Source: Paracoccus kondratievae
GTDB lineage: Bacteria; Pseudomonadota; Alphaproteobacteria; Rhodobacterales; Rhodobacteraceae
NCBI RefSeq assembly: GCF_009301415.1
Contig: NZ_CP045072.1
Location: 797,001-861,000 of the forward strand
DNA: 64,000 nucleotides
Direction: 5' to 3'
The translations under genes were made by a program, and so were the position numbers. Below the pieces are notes generated by a model. It saw only the letters and a program-made list of their open reading frames with translations, was not told the DNA's origin and did not search any database. This document shows positions 56,432 through 64,000 of the stretch, one piece after another (within the stretch, counting starts at the first letter, position 1; every line of letters begins with the position of its first letter).

Positions 56432-57394
56432 TTAGATTTCGACTTGTTGCGCGATCCCTTTTTCTTTTGCGATCTCAAGGACCTTTTGCGCGACAGCCAG
56501 ATCCTGCAGGCCGACGCCAGTGCCGTCGAACAGCGTGACTTCGGCATCAGCACGGCCGGGGTTGTCCCCGGTCACCACCGCGCCCAGTTCGCTGATCTGT
56601 TCCTCCTTGATCAGCCCTGCGGCGATGGCGTGCTGGCATTCGCCGATGCTGATCGACTGTGCGACCTCATCGGTAAAGATCCGGGCGCGCGTGACCAGCG
56701 CCGGATCCAGCTCTTGCTTGCCCTTGGTGTCGGTGCCCATGGCGGCGATATGCGTCGGCCCCTTCACATGCTCGTTCAGAAGCAGCGGCGAGAAGGACGA
56801 GGTGATCGAGATGATCACATCCGCCTCTTCGCCGAGTTGCGGCAGATCGACCGCCTCGAAGGGCAGACCCAGCTCGGCAGCGGTATCGGCAAGGCGTGAC
56901 AGCATCTCGGGATGCGGGTTCCAGCCGATGACCTTTTCAAAGCCGTGCACATTGGCCGCGGCGCGCATCTGGAAGGCCGACTGATGGCCGGCGCCGATCA
57001 TGCCAAGCACCTTTGCACCTTTGGGCGCGAGATACTTGATCGACACAGCCGAGGCCGCCGCCGTGCGCAGCGCGGTCAGCAGGTTGCCACCCACCGCCGC
57101 CGAGACCCGGCCGGTATCCGGGTCGAACAGAAAGACGGTGGACTGATGGTTGATCAGCCCGTGCTTTTGGTTGTTCGGCCAATAGCCCCCGGCCTTCAGC
57201 CCCAGCGCCAGCCCCGAGGCGTCAAAGCCGCCCTTAAAGCCATAAAGCGCGTCCTCATACCCGATGGCCTCGCGCACCACGGGAAAGTTATAGGCCTTGC
57301 GCCGGGCCATCGCGGCGAAGACCGCCTCGATGGCCTCAAAGGCCGCCTCGGGGTTCATCAGACCCGCGATTTCCTTTTCGGCGACGACATACAT
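56432..57394 (-). CDS. bhcD: Iminosuccinate reductase of the beta-hydroxyaspartate cycle
   Basis: A 320-residue ornithine cyclodeaminase/mu-crystallin-family protein with YGFKGGFDASGLALGLKAGG, a Rossmann site GMIGAGHQSAFQMRAAAN and an AMGTDTKGKQELDP segment. In the beta-hydroxyaspartate cycle (BHAC) BhcD reduces iminosuccinate to L-aspartate with NADH, regenerating the amino donor for BhcA. Order bhcA-B-C-D and divergent bhcR match the Paracoccus cluster. The ATG overlaps the bhcC stop (TGATG). Confidence 0.9.
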   Translation of the reverse strand: MYVVAEKEIAGLMNPEAAFEAIEAVFAAMARRKAYNFPVVREAIGYEDALYGFKGGFDASGLALGLKAGGYWPNNQKHGLINHQSTVFLFDPDTGRVSAAVGGNLLTALRTAAASAVSIKYLAPKGAKVLGMIGAGHQSAFQMRAAANVHGFEKVIGWNPHPEMLSRLADTAAELGLPFEAVDLPQLGEEADVIISITSSFSPLLLNEHVKGPTHIAAMGTDTKGKQELDPALVTRARIFTDEVAQSISIGECQHAIAAGLIKEEQISELGAVVTGDNPGRADAEVTLFDGTGVGLQDLAVAQKVLEIAKEKGIAQQVEI

Positions 57395-58557
57395 CAGTAG
57401 GCCTTTCCGCGCGCCGAGACCGGCCAGACCACCTCGACCTTGCCGCCGCGCACGCCGACATACCAGTCGTGGACGTTGCAGGTCGGGTCGCAATGGCCGG
57501 GCACCAGCCGCAGCTTTTCATTGACCTTGAGCACGCCGTCCTTGTCCTCGACCACGCCATGTTCGTCGCTGCACTTGATGTATTTCACATCATTGCGGCC
57601 ATAGACGAAGGGCAGGCCGCTATCGACGGACTGAGCCTTGAGGCCCGCGTCCACTACCGCCAGATGCGGCTTGGCATGCGACATGACCGAGGTCAGGATG
57701 AACAGGGCGTTTTCCCATTCACCCTGGTCGATACGGTTGCCGTCCTTGTCATGGATACGGCCGTAATCGGCATCCATGAAGGCGTAAGAGCCGCATTGAA
57801 GCTCGTTATAAACGCCCGAGTTGCTTTCGAAGTAATACGAGCCGGTGCCACCACCCGAGACGAATTCGGGGTTCAGACCCTCGGCCTTCAGCGCCTCGAC
57901 GGCCTCTTCGACCTGTGCGATGGCGGCGTCCAGCTTGGCCTTGCGATCCTCATAGCTGTCCATGTGCTGCATGGCGCCCTGATAGGCCTGAATGCCCTTG
58001 AAGGTCAGGTTCGGGGCGGCAGCGGCAGCCTTGGCGATCTCGACCACGGCTTCTTTGGTCGTGACGCCGCAACGGCCTGCGCCGCAGTCGATCTCGACAA
58101 AGATGCCCAGTTCGGTGCCGTGGCGCTGCGCGGCGGCCGACAGATCGGCGATATTGGCCACCTCATCGACACAGACCGTGACCGTCGCGCCCAGCTTGGG
58201 CATACGGGCAAGGCGGTCGATCTTGGCGGGGTTGCGCACCTCGTTGGTGACAAGGATGTCCTTGATGCCGCCGCGGGCAAAGACTTCGGCCTCGCTGACT
58301 TTCTGACAGCAGACGCCGACGGCGCCGCCCAGCGATTCCTGCAGCTTTTGCACATCGACGGATTTGTGCATCTTGCCATGGCTGCGGTGACGCATCCCAT
58401 GGGCCTTGGCGTAATCACCCATCTTCTTGATGTTACGCTCAAGCGCGTCCAGGTCGAGGATCAGGCACGGCGTCTGGATATCGTTTTCATCCATGCCGGG
58501 CAGGGCGGGAATGTCGTAACCGACTTCGTAGCCGGAGAAATCCGTTTTCGCGTTCAT
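57394..58557 (-). CDS. bhcC: beta-Hydroxyaspartate aldolase of the beta-hydroxyaspartate cycle
   Basis: A 387-residue PLP enzyme of the D-threonine aldolase-like family. The PLP lysine lies in RHRSHGKMHKS (K62), and the C-terminal metal site is the GHCDPTC motif. It joins glycine and glyoxylate to beta-hydroxyaspartate. Length equals the known BhcC. The start at 58557 gives MNAKTDFSGYEVGYD; an upstream in-frame ATG at 58599 overlaps bhcB and is less likely. The gap to bhcB is 10 bases. Confidence 0.93.
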   Translation of the reverse strand: MNAKTDFSGYEVGYDIPALPGMDENDIQTPCLILDLDALERNIKKMGDYAKAHGMRHRSHGKMHKSVDVQKLQESLGGAVGVCCQKVSEAEVFARGGIKDILVTNEVRNPAKIDRLARMPKLGATVTVCVDEVANIADLSAAAQRHGTELGIFVEIDCGAGRCGVTTKEAVVEIAKAAAAAPNLTFKGIQAYQGAMQHMDSYEDRKAKLDAAIAQVEEAVEALKAEGLNPEFVSGGGTGSYYFESNSGVYNELQCGSYAFMDADYGRIHDKDGNRIDQGEWENALFILTSVMSHAKPHLAVVDAGLKAQSVDSGLPFVYGRNDVKYIKCSDEHGVVEDKDGVLKVNEKLRLVPGHCDPTCNVHDWYVGVRGGKVEVVWPVSARGKAY

Positions 58558-58567
58558 GGGGCTCTCC

Positions 58568-59527
58568 TCAGTTCCAGGGCAGCTTGTCGAGATCGACATT
58601 GCCGCCGGTGACGATGACGCCGACGCGCTTGCCGGCGAATGCTTCGGGGTTTTTCAGGATGGTCGCCAGCGGCACGGCGCTGGAGGGTTCCATCACGATC
58701 TTCAGGCGCTTCCAGATCAGCTTCATCGCGTCGACGATCTCTTGCTCCGAGGCCGTCAGGATGTCGGTGACGTGGTTGCGGACGAAATGCCAGGTCAGTT
58801 CCTTCAGCGGCACTTTCAGACCGTCGGCGACGGTGTTGGGCGCGTCATCGGCGATGATATGGCCGGCGCGGAAGCTGCGGGCGGCGTCATCGGCCTGTTC
58901 TGGCTCGGCGGCGTAGATTTTCACCTGCGGCGCAAGGTTCGACAGCGTCAGGCAGGTGCCCGAGACCATGCCGCCGCCACCGATCGGGGCGACCACGGCA
59001 TCCAGCCCCTCGACCTGCTCGATCAGTTCGGCCGAGCAGGTGGCCTGACCGGCGATCACGCGCCAGTCGTTATAAGGATGGACGAATTCGGCGCCGGTTT
59101 CGGCCACGACCTCGGCAAAGACCGCCTCGCGCGAGCTGGTCGAGGGTTCGCATTCCACCACGCGCCCGCCATAGCCGCGCACAGCGTCCTTTTTGGCCTG
59201 CGGCGCGGTGCGCGGCATGACCACGGTGCAGGGGATGCCACGACGACCGGCAGCATAGCTGAGGCAGGTGCCGTGGTTGCCGCTGGAATGGGTCGCAACG
59301 CCCTTTTTCGCCTGCTCATCCGACAGTCCAAAGACTGCGTTCGAGGCCCCGCGCGCCTTGAAGGCACCGGCCTTTTGCAGGTTCTCGCATTTGAAGAACA
59401 GCTCGGCCCCGGTCAGTTCGTTCAGCATGCGCGAGGTCAGCACCGGCGTGCGGTGGACATGCGGGGCGATGCGTGCACGCGCGGCCAGCATGTCGCCAAG
59501 TGTCGGGATATACATCACATCCTTCAT
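58568..59527 (-). CDS. bhcB: beta-Hydroxyaspartate dehydratase of the beta-hydroxyaspartate cycle
   Basis: A 319-residue fold-type II PLP enzyme related to serine/threonine dehydratases. K57 in GAFKARGASNA is the PLP lysine, SSGNHGTCLSYAA the carboxylate loop, and PIGGGGMVSG the phosphate loop. In the BHAC it dehydrates beta-hydroxyaspartate to iminosuccinate. The gap to bhcA is one base. Threonine dehydratase would be the generic label, but cluster context makes BhcB much more likely. Confidence 0.92.
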   Translation of the reverse strand: MKDVMYIPTLGDMLAARARIAPHVHRTPVLTSRMLNELTGAELFFKCENLQKAGAFKARGASNAVFGLSDEQAKKGVATHSSGNHGTCLSYAAGRRGIPCTVVMPRTAPQAKKDAVRGYGGRVVECEPSTSSREAVFAEVVAETGAEFVHPYNDWRVIAGQATCSAELIEQVEGLDAVVAPIGGGGMVSGTCLTLSNLAPQVKIYAAEPEQADDAARSFRAGHIIADDAPNTVADGLKVPLKELTWHFVRNHVTDILTASEQEIVDAMKLIWKRLKIVMEPSSAVPLATILKNPEAFAGKRVGVIVTGGNVDLDKLPWN

Positions 59528-59528
59528 C

Positions 59529-60719
59529 TCAGGCGGCCTTCTTCAAAGCGGTGGCAGTGGTCTGGCGGTAATGTTCCTGTGCGGCGGCAACGCCCGAGCC
59601 CAGCTTGATCGGCAGGCCCAGATCAGCCATCACCATTTCTGCCACGGCGATGCCGGACAGGGCCATGGCGTCGGTCAGGCTGCCAAGGTGGCCGATGCGG
59701 AACACCTTGCCCGCAACCTGGCCAAGGCCGGTGCCGAAGGCCATGTCATAGGTCTCCAGTGCATGGCTGACGATCAGGTTGGCATCAAACCCCTCGGGCA
59801 CGCGGATGGCGCTGACGCTGTCCGAATAAAGCTCGGGCCGGACGGCGCAAAGCTTCAGGCCCCAGGCCTCGACGGCGGCGCGCACGCCGCCAGCGATGCG
59901 GTGGTGACGGGCAAAGACGTTCTCAAGCCCTTCGGACAGCAGCCGTTCGCAGCTGGCGTTCAGCCCGTTGATCAGGCCGACCGGCGGCGTATAGGGATAG
60001 CCGTTGCGCGCATAGCCCTGAGCCATGTCGCGGATGTCAAAGAAGGTGCGGGGCAGGCGCGCGGTCTCGACCGCAGCCATGGCCTTGGGTGAAAAGCCGA
60101 CGATGGCCAGACCCGGGGGCAGCATAAAGCCCTTTTGGCTGCCGGTGACGGCGATATCGACACCCCATTCGTCCATGCGGAAATCCATCGAGCCGATCGA
60201 GCTGACGCCATCGACGAATAGCAGCGCAGGGTGTTTCGCATTGTCGAGCGCGCGGCGGACAGCGGCGATGTCGGATTTCACGCCGGTCGCGGTCTCGTTA
60301 TGGGTGGCCAGAACCACGCGGATCTCATGCCCTTTGTCGGCGGTCAGGATCTCTTCGAAACGGTCAGCGGGGATGCCTTCACCCCAGGGCGTTTCGACAA
60401 AGGTGACGTCCAGCCCGTGGCGCTGGCACATGTCGATCCAGCGATGGCTGAACATGCCGTTACGCGCAGCCAGCACCTTGTCGCCGGGCGACAGCGTGTT
60501 GGTGATCGCCGTTTCCCAGCCGCCGGTGCCGGTCGAGGGGAACAGGAACACTTCGGCCTGCGTGGACTTAAGGACTTTCTTCACGCCCTCCAGTGCCGGG
60601 TGCAGCATCCGGCCGAACACCGGCGAGCGGTGGTCGATGGTCGGCATGTCCACGGCCTTGCGCATCTCCTCGGGGATGTTGGTCGGGCCGGGAATAAAGA
60701 TCGGGTTCTGACTGGTCAT
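59529..60719 (-). CDS. bhcA: Aspartate-glyoxylate aminotransferase of the beta-hydroxyaspartate cycle
   Basis: A 396-residue class V aminotransferase (serine-glyoxylate/AGXT-like). It starts IFIPGPTNIPEEMRKA, has the cofactor region STGTGGWETA, FVDGVSSIGSMDFRMD, and the PLP lysine K196 in VTGSQKGFMLPPG. In the BHAC it transfers the amino group of aspartate to glyoxylate, giving glycine and oxaloacetate; oxaloacetate is the net product. It is the first gene of a seven-gene minus-strand run reaching uraH. GGAGGAA precedes the ATG. Confidence 0.95.
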   Translation of the reverse strand: MTSQNPIFIPGPTNIPEEMRKAVDMPTIDHRSPVFGRMLHPALEGVKKVLKSTQAEVFLFPSTGTGGWETAITNTLSPGDKVLAARNGMFSHRWIDMCQRHGLDVTFVETPWGEGIPADRFEEILTADKGHEIRVVLATHNETATGVKSDIAAVRRALDNAKHPALLFVDGVSSIGSMDFRMDEWGVDIAVTGSQKGFMLPPGLAIVGFSPKAMAAVETARLPRTFFDIRDMAQGYARNGYPYTPPVGLINGLNASCERLLSEGLENVFARHHRIAGGVRAAVEAWGLKLCAVRPELYSDSVSAIRVPEGFDANLIVSHALETYDMAFGTGLGQVAGKVFRIGHLGSLTDAMALSGIAVAEMVMADLGLPIKLGSGVAAAQEHYRQTTATALKKAA

Positions 60720-60787
60720 GGCAATTCCTCCTGCTTGTGGAACAGGCTACGGCCCGCTGTCCATTAAAGCAATTTTTCTGAAAAATA

Positions 60788-60804
60788 TTTCGCAATCGCG
60801 GAAA
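60788..60804. promoter_or_regulatory. Imperfect palindrome, possible BhcR operator
   Basis: tttcgcaatcgcggaaa lies in the 182-base gap between bhcA and bhcR, about 70 bases before the bhcA start. The outer tttc/gaaa halves match, the centre is imperfect. IclR-type regulators often use such sites. The gap is otherwise AT-rich (60780-60890), as expected for a divergent promoter. Confidence 0.35.
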
Positions 60805-60901
60805 AATGGTTTAAACTGGCGCAGAATCAAACAGTTGGCCTTTTCCAAAGCTGGGAATTGATTTTAAATAAATTTGACAAGCTATCGAAAGGATTCGTTG
60901 A

Positions 60902-61732
60902 ATGTCGGTTCAGGTGCGAAAACGCGGTCGTCCAAGGGGTCGCGCCGGCGGCTTTGGCGCCGAAGATTCGGGCGGCATCCGCGCGCTGGATCGGGCGCTG
61001 GATATCCTTGATCTGATCGCCGCCTCGAACGGGCTGACGCTGACCGAAATTGCGCAAAGGCTGGAAATGGCACCATCCACCGTGCACCGGGTTCTGGTGA
61101 CTCTGGCGGCGCGCGGTGTGGCGGAAAGTGACAGCCAGACACAGGCGTGGCACGTCGGGCCGACGGCCTTTCGCCACGGCTCGGCCTTTATGCGCCGTTC
61201 GGGCCTTGTTGAGCGGGCGCGGCCGCTGCTGCGCCGGCTGATGGAGGTGACGGGCGAGACGGCGAACCTTGGCATCCTGAACGGCGATGCGGTTCTGTTC
61301 CTAAGTCAGGCCGAGACGCATGAGACGATCCGCGCCTTTTTTCCCCCTGGTACCCGCTCGGCCCTGCATGCCTCGGGCATCGGCAAGGCGCTGCTTGCCC
61401 ATGCCAGTATGATGGATCTGAAGCGGATGCTGCGCGAAATGCGGCTTGAGCGTTTTACCGGGATGACGCTGACCGACCCGCAGGCGCTGCTTGAGGATCT
61501 GGCCCGCATCCGTGCCCGCGGATATGCGCTTGATAACGAAGAGCGCACGCCCGGCATGCGCTGTATCGCCGCGCCGATCTTTGACCTTGCGGGCGAGGCG
61601 GCGGCGGGGATCTCGGTTTCGGGGCCGACCTTGCGCATGTCGGACGAGCGGTTGGCCGCCATGTCCGAGGCGGTGATCGCTGCCGCGCGCGAGCTGTCCT
61701 TTGGCGCGCCCCCTGCGGCTGACGGCGGCTGA
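60902..61732 (+). CDS. bhcR: IclR-family regulator of the bhc operon
   Basis: A 276-residue IclR protein. The winged HTH reads [49 protein letters not shown], followed by the effector domain with [37 protein letters not shown] and [16 protein letters not shown]. BhcR of Paracoccus binds the bhc promoter and responds to glyoxylate. Divergent position against bhcA is the same here. The N-terminus is basic ([11 protein letters not shown]). GGATTCG precedes the ATG. Confidence 0.92.
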   Translation: MSVQVRKRGRPRGRAGGFGAEDSGGIRALDRALDILDLIAASNGLTLTEIAQRLEMAPSTVHRVLVTLAARGVAESDSQTQAWHVGPTAFRHGSAFMRRSGLVERARPLLRRLMEVTGETANLGILNGDAVLFLSQAETHETIRAFFPPGTRSALHASGIGKALLAHASMMDLKRMLREMRLERFTGMTLTDPQALLEDLARIRARGYALDNEERTPGMRCIAAPIFDLAGEAAAGISVSGPTLRMSDERLAAMSEAVIAAARELSFGAPPAADGG

Positions 61733-61815
61733 GCCTTTTGCAGCGGAATCGCAGCCGGTCATTGCCTGCGCGCCCCGGCTGCGCTATCGGGGCGGCAAAG
61801 CAAAGGGGACCCAAG

Positions 61816-62862
61816 ATGACCGAGCGCAAAAGCGGCCTGTCCTATGCCGAGGCCGGAGTGGATATTGATGCTGGCAATGCGCTGGTCGAGCGGATCAAGC
61901 CCGCCGCCGCTGCCACCCGTCGCCCCGGCGTGATGGAGGGGCTGGGCGGTTTCGGCGCGCTTTTTGATCCGCGCGCCGCTGGCTATCAGGACCCGGTTCT
62001 GGTGGCTGCAACCGATGGCGTTGGAACCAAGCTGCGCATCGGTATCGACACCGGCGAGCTGGACGGGTTGGGGATCGACCTTGTCGCCATGTGCGTGAAC
62101 GATCTGGTGTGTCAGGGTGCCGAGCCGCTGTTCTTTCTGGACTACTTTGCGACCGGGAAACTGTCGGTTGCTGAGGCCGCCCGCGTCATCAACGGCATTG
62201 CCGAGGGTTGCCGCCTGTCGGGCACTGCGCTGATCGGTGGCGAGACGGCCGAGATGCCGGGCATGTATGCGCGCGGCGATTTCGACCTTGCCGGCTTTGC
62301 CGTCGGCGCAATGGAGCGCGGGACCGCGCTGCCTTCGGGCGTTGCCGATGGTGATGTGCTGTTGGGTCTTGCCTCGGACGGAGTGCACTCGAACGGCTTT
62401 TCGCTGGTGCGCAAGGTGGCCGAACATGCCGGGCTTGACTGGAATTCGGCCTCGCCCTTTGGCGGCGGGACGCTGGGTCAGGCGCTTTTGGTGCCGACGC
62501 GGCTTTATGTCCGCCCGGTGCTGGCCGCGATCCGTGCCGGCGGTGTTCATGCCGCAGCCCATATCACCGGTGGCGGCATCACCGAGAACCTGCCGCGCGT
62601 TCTGCCCGAAGGGCTGGGCGCCGAGATCGACCTTGACAGCTTCAGCCTGCCGCCGGTCTTTGACTGGCTGGCCGAGGCTGGCTCGATTGCCGAGCCCGAG
62701 ATGCTCAAGACTTTCAACTGTGGCATCGGCATGATCCTGAGCGTGGCCGCCGACCGTGCAGCCGAGCTTGAGGCGCTGTTGCAGGCCGAGGGTGAGACTG
62801 TCCTCCGCCTTGGCCACGTTCGCCCCGGCGCAGGGGTGCGCTATAGCGGCCGCCTGCGGTGA
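61816..62862 (+). CDS. purM: Phosphoribosylformylglycinamidine cyclo-ligase
   Basis: A 348-residue AIR synthase closing FGAM to AIR with ATP in purine synthesis. Landmarks are [20 protein letters not shown] at the start, [45 protein letters not shown] and [18 protein letters not shown]. Length and motifs match the family. The ATG at 61816 has AAAGGGGA upstream. It overlaps purN by four bases (GTGA), a common pairing. Confidence 0.96.
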   Translation: MTERKSGLSYAEAGVDIDAGNALVERIKPAAAATRRPGVMEGLGGFGALFDPRAAGYQDPVLVAATDGVGTKLRIGIDTGELDGLGIDLVAMCVNDLVCQGAEPLFFLDYFATGKLSVAEAARVINGIAEGCRLSGTALIGGETAEMPGMYARGDFDLAGFAVGAMERGTALPSGVADGDVLLGLASDGVHSNGFSLVRKVAEHAGLDWNSASPFGGGTLGQALLVPTRLYVRPVLAAIRAGGVHAAAHITGGGITENLPRVLPEGLGAEIDLDSFSLPPVFDWLAEAGSIAEPEMLKTFNCGIGMILSVAADRAAELEALLQAEGETVLRLGHVRPGAGVRYSGRLR

Positions 62863-63455
62863 AACGCGTCGCGATCCTGATCTCGGGCGGGGGCTCGAAC
62901 ATGGTCAAGCTGGTCGAATCGATGACCGGCGACCATCCGGCGCGTCCGGTCATCGTCGGCTCGAATGACCCGCAGGCTGCGGGGCTGGCACGTGCGAGCG
63001 CCCTTGGCGTGCCGACCTTTGCCGTGGATCACCGCGATTTCAGGGGCGATCGCGCCGCTTTTGAGGCAGGGCTGCTTGGACCCTTGCTTGCTGCCCAGCC
63101 TGACATTCTGTGCCTTGCCGGATTCATGCGTATTCTGACCTCTGAGTTCGTCCAGCAGTTTGAGGGGCGGCTGCTGAACATCCACCCTTCGCTTTTGCCG
63201 AAATATCCGGGGCTGCACACCCATCAACGCGCCATCGAGGCGGGCGATGCCGAGGCCGGTGCGACCGTTCATCTGGTGACGCCTGAACTCGATGCTGGGC
63301 CAATTCTGGGTCAGGTTCGCGTGCCGGTGTTACCCCAGGACACGGCCGAGTCTTTGGCCGCCCGGGTACTGGTGCAGGAGCACCGGCTTTATCCCAAGGT
63401 GCTGCGCCGCTTTGCGCGGGGCGAACTGTCGCCGATTACCCTGACCGCTGCCTGA
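62859..63455 (+). CDS. purN: Phosphoribosylglycinamide formyltransferase
   Basis: A 198-residue GAR transformylase using 10-formyl-tetrahydrofolate. The start [11 protein letters not shown] marks the family, and the catalytic N107, H109 ([15 protein letters not shown]) and D145 ([10 protein letters not shown]) are present. The GTG start at 62859 overlaps the purM stop, so the genes are co-translated. It adds a purine synthesis step beside the degradation genes, though the strands differ and no functional link is implied. Confidence 0.96.
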   Translation: MKRVAILISGGGSNMVKLVESMTGDHPARPVIVGSNDPQAAGLARASALGVPTFAVDHRDFRGDRAAFEAGLLGPLLAAQPDILCLAGFMRILTSEFVQQFEGRLLNIHPSLLPKYPGLHTHQRAIEAGDAEAGATVHLVTPELDAGPILGQVRVPVLPQDTAESLAARVLVQEHRLYPKVLRRFARGELSPITLTAA

Positions 63456-63471
63456 GGGGTAGGGCGGTAGC

Positions 63472-63500
63472 GCCCCCGGCGCCCTGATGGGTGCGGGGGC
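63472..63500. terminator. GC-rich hairpin between purN and the permease gene
   Basis: The arms gcccccggcgccc and gggtgcgggggc pair around a tgat loop, with one unpaired base and one G-T pair. It lies between convergent genes. No strong T-run follows, so it may act in both directions but weakly. Confidence 0.5.
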
Positions 63501-63508
63501 AGCGGCCA

Positions 63509-64000
63509 TTATTTCTCGGGCACAAGCCCGCGCGGGGCAAATCGCAGCACCACCAGCAGCACCAGCCCCAGCGCGATAAAACGCATATGCGGCGCGCTGC
63601 CAAGAAGGTGATCGCGCAGCACGCCTTCGGGCATGGGCGCGGTGACCAGGCGCATGAATTCGGGACCCCAGACCTCGGCCTTGATCCACAGGAACCAGAT
63701 CAGGATAGCTCCCAGCGCCGCACCCCAGTTATTGCCCGAACCGCCGACGATTACCATCACCCAGATCAGGAAGGTATAGCGCAGCGGGTTAAAGCTGGTT
63801 GGCGACAACAGCCCGTCCAGCGTCACCATCATCGCACCTGCAAGGCCGATCACCGCGCTGCCGATGATAAAGATCTGCAGATGACGGCGGGTGACATCCT
63901 TGCCCATCGCCTCGGCTGCGGTCTCATTATCACGGATCGCGCGCATCATCCGGCCCCACGGCGATTTCAGCGCCAGTTCGGCAAGCAGGATCAGACCCAG
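63509..64000 (-). CDS. ABC transporter permease, branched-chain amino acid type (LivM-like), C-terminal part
   Basis: The minus-strand frame from the right edge to the TAA at 63509-63511 gives about 163 residues without a start in the window, so it is the C-terminal half. It contains the EAA-like loop SPWGRMMRAIRDNETAAEAMGKDVTRRHLQIFIIGSAVIGLAGAM, followed by VMVIVGGSGNNWGAALGAILI and hydrophobic ends with RFAPRGLVPEK. This is the LivM/BraE-type permease of importers for branched-chain amino acids, urea or amides. The substrate cannot be decided from this part. Confidence 0.88.
   Translation of the reverse strand: MGLILLAELALKSPWGRMMRAIRDNETAAEAMGKDVTRRHLQIFIIGSAVIGLAGAMMVTLDGLLSPTSFNPLRYTFLIWVMVIVGGSGNNWGAALGAILIWFLWIKAEVWGPEFMRLVTAPMPEGVLRDHLLGSAPHMRFIALGLVLLVVLRFAPRGLVPEK

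Noticed and set aside
58568-60719. Generic threonine dehydratase and serine-glyoxylate aminotransferase of the serine cycle
   Set aside because: The four-gene order with a hydroxyaspartate aldolase and iminosuccinate-reductase-like gene plus divergent IclR matches the beta-hydroxyaspartate cycle. No hydroxypyruvate reductase or malyl-CoA genes are present.

Overview
The window reads as chromosomal or chromid DNA of a Rhodobacterales alphaproteobacterium, most likely Paracoccus or a close relative. The support is high GC, abundant GTG/ATG starts with GGAG-type ribosome sites, a complete beta-hydroxyaspartate cycle gene set (bhcRABCD, first worked out in Paracoccus denitrificans), a PuuD-type membrane urate oxidase, and an RTX/Hint_2 secreted protein. 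No rRNA or tRNA gene was seen.

Layout. (1) About 1-12.8 kb is a carbohydrate or polyol catabolic locus. It holds the tail of a GntR regulator, an aldehyde dehydrogenase, a two-subunit transketolase, a ribose-type ABC importer, an AroE-like dehydrogenase without the usual shikimate-binding serines, a GldA-like metal alcohol dehydrogenase, an SDR, a zinc-less MDR oxidoreductase and a GabD-type semialdehyde dehydrogenase. The same 15-bp palindrome (catatat-S-atatatg) lies in both divergent promoter regions, so the locus is probably one regulon. The substrate cannot be named. (2) About 13.2-18.7 kb is a decayed fragment of a Tn4371-type integrative conjugative element: relaxase tail, TetR, broken MFS, broken LysR, an eexN::trbG chimera, broken trbI and DUF2274. 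(3) 19.4-27.4 kb is accessory: two LysR regulators, an epimerase, an ArdC stub, two MFS exporters, a TetR/DoxX-like/MFS set with paired operators, and a RES/Xre toxin-antitoxin pair. (4) 27.6-31 kb holds a TonB-dependent receptor and a YncE-like beta-propeller. (5) 32-34.2 kb is an RTX/Hint_2 protein. (6) 34.9-38.5 kb has lysC and ptsP. (7) 38.5-44.9 kb is a magnesium locus: a structured leader, a P-type ATPase, small ORFs, MgtC, and a histidine kinase with its response regulator.

(8) 44.9-61.7 kb is the strongest biology. One minus-strand operon (xdhA-xdhB-xdhC-guaD) with a divergent LysR converts guanine and hypoxanthine to urate. A second minus-strand run joins bhcABCD directly to an NCS2 purine permease, an 8-oxoguanine-deaminase-like enzyme and HIU hydrolase, with short gaps or overlaps, and ends at a strong intrinsic terminator. 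puuD (urate oxidase) sits just beyond it, and bhcR is divergent upstream. Purine ring breakdown by the allantoin route releases glyoxylate, and the beta-hydroxyaspartate cycle turns two glyoxylates into oxaloacetate. The arrangement therefore suggests purines used as a carbon as well as a nitrogen source. The middle steps (OHCU decarboxylase, allantoinase, allantoicase or ureidoglycolate lyase) are not in the window.

(9) 61.8-64 kb has purM-purN and the end of a LivM-type permease.
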